Source: Methanocalculus sp. (lineage in GTDB: Archaea > Halobacteriota > Methanomicrobia > Methanomicrobiales > Methanocorpusculaceae). Taken from it: 13,108 nucleotides of DNA. The notes below the pieces were generated by a model, which ran no database searches, had not been told where the DNA came from, and was given only the letters and a program-made list of their open reading frames with translations. Where the stretch lies: positions 1-13,108 of the forward strand of contig NZ_JARVGN010000011.1 in the NCBI RefSeq assembly GCF_029762515.1, in the 5' to 3' direction. Made by a program: the position numbers and the translations under genes. Of the stretch, positions 6,939-13,108 are shown piece by piece. How positions within the stretch are numbered: position 1 is the stretch's first letter; each line of letters starts with the position of its first letter.

Positions 6939-8318
6939 TCACAGAAGGCCTGATTCAGGATCCTCGGGTGCGTCAATCCGGTTTTCTGTCTCCCCGCCCC
7001 CAACCTTGCTCGTCTGTGAGAGATTGGCTGCAAGCAGGCTGAGAAAGAGCGATCCCGTGATTGCACCGTCATCCATCTCTCCACTTGCTGCCATTGGGAG
7101 ATCCCTCTCCATCAGCTCCCGGATTATCCCGACTGAGAGGTGTATCTGATCCACCCGGGACGCGAGATCAAAGATCTCCCTCGCATCCACTCTCATTGAA
7201 CTCAAAATCAGCCGTCTGCCTGCCCGTCTCAACTGGCATCTCAGGGTGGGACGATCGATCAATCCCATTTCAGCAGAAGAATTGAGCTCTTCAGCCTCCT
7301 CGCCCGCAGATCTGACATCCTTGAAGAGATATGTCATCAGACCGCCGGACTCGTCGGATCCGGATAAGATAAGGCGATCTCCCCATGTGAAATGATCGGT
7401 GAGATAGGTGGGGCTGTCATACCTGCTGCTCTCATAGGGCAGCGGATAAATAAATGGTAATCCACTCTCCTGCAACGGGGCGAGCTCATCACAATCGGCA
7501 TCCCCACAACCGCCCATCTGCATCATCTCCTCCGGATTGATGAGGAGGATTATCTCGTGCGGCTCCTCTTCACGCATCGCCACTGAAAGCACTGTCAGGG
7601 CAACCACGGAGAGATCACAGGGCGGTTCCGGCAATCTCTGTACCATAATGGGGATGCCTGAATCTTCCTCGATGATGAGGATGGCTCCATATATCCTGAG
7701 TGGATCAGTGGGAGTGCCTGCCAGAGTGAATGGATAGGCGATCCGGCGGGCACCTGTTGAGAGAAAAGAAAAGATCGCCTGCTGCCCGCCTGTATTACTG
7801 CCGATGAGTGAACGAACCTGGCAGGGTACACCGGATATGGGAACAGGGGATGCCCGGATGCCCTCTCCGGAAGATTCGGTTTTGCTCGTAACCGGGGGTT
7901 TATGGCCAGTTATTGGAATGAGTGCTGCATAGATCTCCTGCCCGCATTCCGGGAACGCTTCTTTCAGGCTTAAAAGAAGTGCCTCTTCTTCCTGAAGTGG
8001 CTCATCCGGAGATGTAGCGTCCGGGTAACCCTCGTCTGCTTCCAAGGGGATGTGCTGAATGGGAGCATCTGAAGGTTCCACGATCCACGTAACTGCCTTC
8101 CTCTCCTGCCTCTTCTTCGCACCTTTTGGGATCAGGCCCTCCTCCTCAGTCAGTCTCCCGATATAGCTACTCACTTTCCGGGGGGATTTGGTGGTGCGAT
8201 CATATCTGCTTGTTGAATGGTAGACATAGGGTTTACCTGAGATGTACTTGATCTCAAGGCATTTCACTCCCTTCTCCCGCTCTCTTCTGAGCCAGGCAGA
8301 TACCCATTCATCCATCAT
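6939..8318 (-). CDS. Transposase-derived protein lacking recognisable DDE residues (possibly domesticated)
   Basis: The frame is intact and its ends resemble IS4/IS1634-type DDE transposases. Counting from Met 44 of the longest frame (459 residues), 24-56 (KYISGKPYVY, then SSYIGRL) matches the usual N-terminal segment. 'GAILIIEEDSGIPI' (211-224), followed by PEPPCD, corresponds to the core strand and loop. GLPFIYPLPYES (286-297) follows the second acidic position, and 'GAITGSLFLSLLAANL' (418-433) is the typical end. Where DRGFYS is expected the protein reads NPEEMM, the first Asp is not evident, and the expected VE of the last motif reads IH (near 391-392). It may therefore be catalytically dead but retained. 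The start at 8318 (or 8315) is placed by a TATA box 24-27 nt upstream; the frame is open to 8447. No terminal repeats were seen. Confidence 0.6.
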   Translation of the reverse strand: MMDEWVSAWLRREREKGVKCLEIKYISGKPYVYHSTSRYDRTTKSPRKVSSYIGRLTEEEGLIPKGAKKRQERKAVTWIVEPSDAPIQHIPLEADEGYPDATSPDEPLQEEEALLLSLKEAFPECGQEIYAALIPITGHKPPVTSKTESSGEGIRASPVPISGVPCQVRSLIGSNTGGQQAIFSFLSTGARRIAYPFTLAGTPTDPLRIYGAILIIEEDSGIPIMVQRLPEPPCDLSVVALTVLSVAMREEEPHEIILLINPEEMMQMGGCGDADCDELAPLQESGLPFIYPLPYESSRYDSPTYLTDHFTWGDRLILSGSDESGGLMTYLFKDVRSAGEEAEELNSSAEMGLIDRPTLRCQLRRAGRRLILSSMRVDAREIFDLASRVDQIHLSVGIIRELMERDLPMAASGEMDDGAITGSLFLSLLAANLSQTSKVGGGETENRIDAPEDPESGLL

Positions 8319-8338
8319 CTTCTCTTTAGGGATTATGT

Positions 8339-8346
8339 GTATATAG
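8339..8346 (-). promoter_or_regulatory. TATA box for the transposase-derived gene
   Basis: The minus strand reads CTATATAC, centred about 24 nt from the ATG at 8318 and 27 nt from the ATG at 8315. This places the start well inside the longest open frame and suggests a leaderless message. Confidence 0.5.
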
Positions 8347-8486
8347 ATCTTTCCTCGTCCCTGCAGGGGGCCTGGATCAGGCATCTCTCTGAAAATGTAA
8401 CGATTGGGGCGGATTCCCCTCATCCCTCGTGCAGAAACCGGGAGCAATCATGGGAGTTTCTTCTCCATCCCTGCCGGGCATCTATG

Positions 8487-8493
8487 TATATAT
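8487..8493 (+). promoter_or_regulatory. TATA box for the HEAT-repeat gene
   Basis: TATATAT lies 56 nt upstream of the preferred ATG at 8546. Transcription near 8516 leaves a 30-nt leader carrying GGGAG (8531-8535) 10 nt before the ATG. It lies inside the frame that would result from the upstream ATG at 8429, which argues against that longer start. Confidence 0.55.
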
Positions 8494-8545
8494 CAATGAT
8501 GAGGATCAACTGTACCGTGAAGGCATCCCGGGGAGCAGCTCACAT

Positions 8546-11500
8546 ATGGTATTCAACCGCCTTTTTGGAGTAAATATTCAGAACCTCGCGGAAAGGGGAA
8601 AATTCGATCGGATCTCCGCAATGATCAATCAGGATGATCCCGAAGTAAAACTTGAAGCAGTATCTGTACTCGCAGCCTTTGGAGGTGAAGCATACAAACA
8701 CCTCGCTGTCACTCTCTCGGAACTCATATCCCCAACCGAACAGACGCAGCTCGTGCGTGAAGTCTACTTCATGCTTGCAGACGATCCCGAGGCCATCGTC
8801 AGGTTTATCCTGGTCTCCCCGGAAAATATCCGGACTATACTGAGGAAATATATCATATCCGAAGGGAAACCTGACCTCTTCACCATCCATTCACTCTCAA
8901 GGAGAAAAGATCCGGATCTCAGGCAGGCGGCTATTGCCACCGCCGACACTCTTGGAAAGGAGGGGTTCGATATTATCTTATCCGGGCTCTTTGACCGGGA
9001 TACGGATGTGGCAGCCGAATCCGCATCCATTCTTGAACGTCGCGATCTCGTTCCTGATACTCCAAAAGAAAGGGCACAGTACCTCTATGTCAGAAAGAAG
9101 TGGAATGAACTGGTCCATATCGGGAAGGCAGGCACACCAATCCTCCTCCGTACACTTAAAGATGGAGATCAGCCGACCAGGCGTGCTGTCATCAAGGCCC
9201 TTGGAAAATCAAAAAATCCCGAGATGTTGCTTGTCCTCCATCGATATCTCGGCGATCCGGATCCCCTGATCGTCGGCGATGTAGTTGCGGCAATAGCCGA
9301 GATTGGCGGTCCTGAGGCTGAAACCACACTTGAAAAGTGCCTCAATGCACGCTATCCCCTTATCCGCATGGAAGCGAGCTGGGGTCTCCAGCGGATGGGC
9401 TGGAAACCAAAGAACGATCAACAGCGGGTCATGTCTCTCCTCGCCCGGGAGGACTGGGCCGGGCTTGCTGGTATGGGAAAGAACGCAATTCCGGCACTGA
9501 TCAATGCACTCAGGGAGACTCACTCTGCGGTTCGTGCAGGTGCAACCGAGACCCTCAGGAATATCGGGCCAACAGCAATCCATGCACTCCGCCAGGTGGC
9601 AGCATCTTCAGACCCGCTCCTTGCGAAGGTGGCACGGAACGCACTTGCCGAGATCGAGAAGAAGAACCAGCAGTTAATGGCAGATTCACATGCAAAGCCG
9701 GTCGACAGCAGGAAGTATAACGATGAACTTGCTGCTTCCCTCAAGGCACGTGAAAGCTTCAACAAGGTGCGAAAACAGTCGGGGAAGCCCCAGCCGGCAG
9801 TGCGTGAAGAGGCGGTCAAACCTCCGGCTCCGGATCTCTCAAAGAAAAAGTATGCCGACGAACTCGCGGCATCGGTAAAGGCGCAGGAAGAGTTCAGGAA
9901 ACAGGTTCCGCAGAAGCCGTTTCAGGTTACTGAAAAGCCGGTTCCTGTTCCGGAAGCGGCCAAAAAGGATCTCGAAGTCAATGACATCATCCTCAAAGGC
10001 CTCAATGAGGCGCTCAGGAAGATGTATGGGGATATCGGCCCCCGCGTCCCGATGGGTGATGAGGTTGAGATCAAACCGAAGAAGGAGGCCGAGGATGATG
10101 TCGCCCTGACAGAGAGTTCGGTTAAAGCCGACCCCGCTCCAGAACCTCTACCCATTCCAAAGAAGGAAGAAGAGGAGGAAGAGCCCGAAGAGAAGGATAA
10201 TTTTGATAAGCTTGTCGCCTCTCTCTCTGATCGCGATACCAATATCCGTATCTCTGCCTGCTATGCCCTGCGGCTCTACCGGGAGCGGGCTGTTCCCCCG
10301 CTCATCCGGGCTCTCCACGATCCCATTGCCTCGGTGAAGGTTGCCGCGATCGAATCGCTCGGAGAGATTGCAGATCCCGAAGCCAAAGAACCCCTGATGG
10401 GCTGCATCAGGGATGATGAGCCTGATGTCCAGATTGCCGCTGTTACAGCCCTTGGTGGCTACATGGATGATGACGTCATTCGCATGCTCGTCACTCTACT
10501 GGGACACGATCACTACCGCATCATTACCGCCGCCTCCGATGCCCTGGTGAAGATCCGGTATCCGGCTCTCCCGGTGCTCGCTGGCGCATTGAATCATACC
10601 TTCATGCGGATACGCACCAATGCCGCTGCCACCCTTGGGAAGATGGAAGATCAGGATGTCGTTCCGATCCTGATGAAGTTCCTTGAGGATCCCTCTGAGG
10701 AGATGCGGGTTGCTATTGCCAAGGCGCTTGCACGTGTCGGGTACCCCGCACTCCGCCCCCTTGCCGAGATGGTCGTTGGCGGTTCACGCCTCCAGAAACT
10801 GACAGCCCTCGATACACTCGGCAGGATGAGCGAGGATGAGGCAACTGCTGCCATCCGTCCGGCACTAGGAGATCCAGATCAGGGTATCAGGATCTTTGCA
10901 CTCCAGATGATCCGGAAAAGGGAATCACTTGCTCTCTGGAGGAGTGCATGGGCAGAACAGCTGGGAGGGGCTGTGCCAAAGCCAAAAGGCATTCCCAAGC
11001 TGAAGAAAGATGATAAAGAGCTGTACGAGCAGAGCGGTGGAGAGCAGGATGTCCATACTCTCATCCAGGGGCTGAAAGACAGCAATCGCAATGTCCAGTT
11101 TGCAGCAGCAATGAAGCTCACGGTCATGGGAAGGCCGGCAATCGAGGAGCTCTTAAAAGCAATCAAGGGCGAATCTCCCGAGATCAGGGCGCTTGCAGAA
11201 GAGGTTATTGGTGAGATGCGCGAAGTAGCAGTCGAACCGCTCCTTGATGCATTATATGATGAGAGCTCGGTCGTCCGTGCGATAGCGGCACGGAACCTCG
11301 GGCGTATCGGTGCAAAGAAAGGTTTTGATAGCCTCCAGAGGGCTTTTGAGACCGAACAGGATACGGAAGTCAGGGCGATCATCGTCGAGGCTCTCGGCTA
11401 CATCGGCAGCGGTGAGGTGGTGCCGACACTGAAGCGGGCACTCCATGACCGTGACGAGGAGGTGAGGCTGGTTGCAGCCCGTGCCCTTGGATATATCAAT

Positions 11501-12649
11501 GACAGCTCTGCTGTGGAAGCACTCATGAGCGCTCTTGACGATAACGACACCCGTATCGCCGAGGCAGCACTCACTGCCCTGAAAGATCCGGACGGCACCC
11601 CCCAGGAGCACCTTGTCAGTGCGATGAGGGATGCGGGAGGTTTCCGGAACAAGAGTATCTCAAGTGCCCTCACCTCAATCGGCTGGAAACCTGAGACAGA
11701 GGAGGAAGAGGTCTGTTTCCTCATCTCAGAGAACCGCTGGTTTGATATCGAGAAGATGGGTGCATGTGCCATCCAGCCGATCGTTGATACGCTTCAATCA
11801 GGGACCCTTGAGGAGCGGATCGAGGCGATCAAGACGATCTCCCATATTGGCGGTTCCGCCGCCGTCGGTGCACTTATCCCCCTCCTCTCTGACGAGCATA
11901 TCATGGTCCGGAAGAAGGCTGAGTATGCATTGGTTGATCTTGGTGAACTCTCACTTGAGCCCCTGAATGCCTTAATCGGCGAGGAGAAGGGTCCTCTTGA
12001 TAAAACCATCCAGAGGATCCAGAAACAGATCGAGTCAAAGCGCCTCACTGAGGGCGGCCCAGCCGGTATCGGAGAGACAGATTTCGATATTGCAGAAACA
12101 GGAACAATCGAATCTATCCTGTCAGGCGCTCCTGTCTTCGAAGAATCATACCCTGTGCCCGGCTTATCTGATGAGGCTGCCCCCGGCTATGCTGATGCCG
12201 AAACTCCTGAAATCCCGGCTGATGCATCTGACGAAACTCCCGGAATCGCTCCGGAAGAGATGCCTGGGGAAGCGTCCATCTCTGCTGCTGATATCCCGCC
12301 TGAAGCGGATGAATCACCTGAGCCATCTCCTGATGATGCCATGACAGAAACCCCGGAGACAACTCCCTTCGAAGATGACGATGGCATCCCCTCTGTTGAC
12401 GACATCTCCTTTGAGATGGATGAACCCCTTGAACTCTTTGATACTCCATCCGCCGGGGAGGGATCTGAGCCACTGAGTCCGGCGTCACCTGAACGCGATA
12501 CCGGAATCTCCGCTCCGGATGAATCTTCTCTTGAGATGGATGAATCCCCTGATGCCTCCAAACCTTCTCCCGAGGCAGAAACTCCCTCTCCCGGAGTTCC
12601 CGAAGGGAAGAGAAAGGGCTCTCCTGAAAATGAACGCGAAGAGGAATAA
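8546..12649 (+). CDS. Giant HEAT-repeat scaffold protein with acidic C-terminal tail
   Basis: A 1367-residue protein built almost wholly of HEAT-type helical repeats, with units such as DPxxxVRxxAxxALGxIG. Repeats fill about 22-371, 552-806 and 834-1146. A low-complexity linker (about 372-551) carries two copies of KY(N/A)DELAAS 45 residues apart (390 and 435) and a run of Glu (540-548). The tail (about 1164-1367) is rich in Pro, Ser, Asp and Glu, with two copies of S(F/L)EMDE 40 residues apart. There is no signal peptide, membrane helix or catalytic motif, so it is probably a cytoplasmic scaffold, partner unknown. The start 'MVFNRLFGVNIQNL' resembles other methanogen HEAT proteins, and GGGAG lies 10 nt upstream. 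An ATG at 8429 would add 39 residues but sits upstream of the TATA box. It is divergent from the transposase-derived gene and converges on the BCCT gene. Confidence 0.85.
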   Translation: MVFNRLFGVNIQNLAERGKFDRISAMINQDDPEVKLEAVSVLAAFGGEAYKHLAVTLSELISPTEQTQLVREVYFMLADDPEAIVRFILVSPENIRTILRKYIISEGKPDLFTIHSLSRRKDPDLRQAAIATADTLGKEGFDIILSGLFDRDTDVAAESASILERRDLVPDTPKERAQYLYVRKKWNELVHIGKAGTPILLRTLKDGDQPTRRAVIKALGKSKNPEMLLVLHRYLGDPDPLIVGDVVAAIAEIGGPEAETTLEKCLNARYPLIRMEASWGLQRMGWKPKNDQQRVMSLLAREDWAGLAGMGKNAIPALINALRETHSAVRAGATETLRNIGPTAIHALRQVAASSDPLLAKVARNALAEIEKKNQQLMADSHAKPVDSRKYNDELAASLKARESFNKVRKQSGKPQPAVREEAVKPPAPDLSKKKYADELAASVKAQEEFRKQVPQKPFQVTEKPVPVPEAAKKDLEVNDIILKGLNEALRKMYGDIGPRVPMGDEVEIKPKKEAEDDVALTESSVKADPAPEPLPIPKKEEEEEEPEEKDNFDKLVASLSDRDTNIRISACYALRLYRERAVPPLIRALHDPIASVKVAAIESLGEIADPEAKEPLMGCIRDDEPDVQIAAVTALGGYMDDDVIRMLVTLLGHDHYRIITAASDALVKIRYPALPVLAGALNHTFMRIRTNAAATLGKMEDQDVVPILMKFLEDPSEEMRVAIAKALARVGYPALRPLAEMVVGGSRLQKLTALDTLGRMSEDEATAAIRPALGDPDQGIRIFALQMIRKRESLALWRSAWAEQLGGAVPKPKGIPKLKKDDKELYEQSGGEQDVHTLIQGLKDSNRNVQFAAAMKLTVMGRPAIEELLKAIKGESPEIRALAEEVIGEMREVAVEPLLDALYDESSVVRAIAARNLGRIGAKKGFDSLQRAFETEQDTEVRAIIVEALGYIGSGEVVPTLKRALHDRDEEVRLVAARALGYINDSSAVEALMSALDDNDTRIAEAALTALKDPDGTPQEHLVSAMRDAGGFRNKSISSALTSIGWKPETEEEEVCFLISENRWFDIEKMGACAIQPIVDTLQSGTLEERIEAIKTISHIGGSAAVGALIPLLSDEHIMVRKKAEYALVDLGELSLEPLNALIGEEKGPLDKTIQRIQKQIESKRLTEGGPAGIGETDFDIAETGTIESILSGAPVFEESYPVPGLSDEAAPGYADAETPEIPADASDETPGIAPEEMPGEASISAADIPPEADESPEPSPDDAMTETPETTPFEDDDGIPSVDDISFEMDEPLELFDTPSAGEGSEPLSPASPERDTGISAPDESSLEMDESPDASKPSPEAETPSPGVPEGKRKGSPENEREEE

Positions 12650-12666
12650 ATGGAGGAAGACTCCGC

Positions 12667-13108
12667 TTACCTATCCTCTTCTTGTAACGACTCTTCCTGC
12701 GAGAGCCCGATCCAGAGCGTGTAGCAGAGGATGATCATCACGATCATGAAGGGGAACGCGGCGGTGATCGCCATCTTCTGGAGGGCATCAAGTCCCCCTG
12801 TCAGGAGGAGGGTGATCGCAACCGTAGAGAGCGAGAGTCCCCAGATCACTTTCTTATAGAGTGGCACTGCCAGGCTTCCGCCGGTGGTGAGGGAGCCGAG
12901 GACAACCGTTGCCGAGTCCGCCGAGGTGATAAAGAAGATCGAGAGGAGCATAATGGCAATCAGGGAGAGGACTCCGGCAAGCGGGTAGTGTTCAAAGAAG
13001 ACAAAGAGTGCAAGCGATACATCCTCTCCGGCAACCGAGGCGAGATCGACGCCCCTGTTCAGCTGGAGGTAGAGGGCTGATCCCCCAAAGACCGAGAACC
13101 AGATGAAG
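12667..13108 (-). CDS. BCCT-family compatible-solute transporter, C-terminal part (cut by window end)
   Basis: The last 146 residues of a betaine/choline/carnitine transporter; the rest lies beyond 13108. The visible part opens with 'FIWFSVFGGSALYLQL', the well-known BCCT segment near helix 9. It then contains 'LLSIFFITSADSATVVLG', the conserved helix with the SADSA motif, and two more hydrophobic helices before a short acidic tail ending EESLQEEDR. These carriers import glycine betaine or similar osmolytes, usually with Na+ or H+, and respond to osmotic stress. The short tail lacks a long regulatory extension like that of BetP. An ATG at 12951 lies inside the conserved helix and is not the start. 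The stop lies 17 bp from the HEAT gene's stop in convergent orientation. Confidence 0.92.
   Translation of the reverse strand, partial: FIWFSVFGGSALYLQLNRGVDLASVAGEDVSLALFVFFEHYPLAGVLSLIAIMLLSIFFITSADSATVVLGSLTTGGSLAVPLYKKVIWGLSLSTVAITLLLTGGLDALQKMAITAAFPFMIVMIILCYTLWIGLSQEESLQEEDR

Noticed and set aside
8429..8545. 39-codon N-terminal extension of the HEAT protein, overlapping the longest form of the divergent gene
   Set aside because: It contains the TATA box and the ribosome site of the shorter form, reads as low-conservation sequence, and would force two divergent genes to overlap.
12187..12561. Ser/Gly-rich open frame antisense to the HEAT protein tail
   Set aside because: Its composition is only the mirror of the acidic Pro-rich tail; there is no promoter or start signal.
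12652..12664. GGAG-GAAGA-CTCC stem between the HEAT and BCCT stops as a bidirectional terminator
   Set aside because: The stem has only four pairs and no T-run follows on the plus strand.

Overview
The window looks like chromosomal DNA from a euryarchaeal methanogen, most likely of the order Methanomicrobiales. The evidence is an Orc1/Cdc6 initiator, an archaeal winged-helix regulator, TATA-like boxes about 24-27 nt upstream of several start codons (leaderless mRNAs), GGTGA/GGGAG Shine-Dalgarno sites on other genes, T-rich terminators, and a very long HEAT-repeat protein of a kind common in methanogens. A BCCT-family transporter suggests uptake of a compatible solute such as betaine, so a halotolerant member (for example Methanocalculus-like) is possible. 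The genus cannot be fixed from sequence alone.

Layout. Positions 1-736 (+): the 3' end of a two-helix membrane protein followed closely by a small winged-helix regulator. Positions 748-3417 (-): an Orc1/Cdc6-type ATPase, a 59-residue membrane miniprotein, a YdjM-type metal-dependent membrane hydrolase, and an unrecognised 101-residue protein with a twice-repeated DIYSREY motif. The last three have their own leaderless promoters. Positions 3570-5063 (+): a 14-helix DHA2-type multidrug exporter. Positions 5131-5619 (-) and 5711-6892 (+): a GNAT acetyltransferase divergent from a PLP aminotransferase, with a GATAGAC inverted repeat centred between them. Positions 6939-8318 (-): a full-length open frame resembling DDE transposases whose catalytic acids appear to be replaced. 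Positions 8546-12649 (+): a 1367-residue HEAT-repeat protein with two spacer regions and an acidic tail. Positions 12667-13108 (-): the C-terminal part of a BCCT transporter, cut by the window edge.

Most genes are single transcription units arranged convergently or divergently, so there is no large operon and no clear defence or biosynthetic cluster. The parts most likely to be new biology are the transposase-derived protein lacking DDE residues with its divergent HEAT-scaffold neighbour, the DIYSREY protein, the 59-residue membrane protein, and the divergent Orc1/Cdc6 paralogue. I saw no rRNA, tRNA, CRISPR array or intact insertion sequence.
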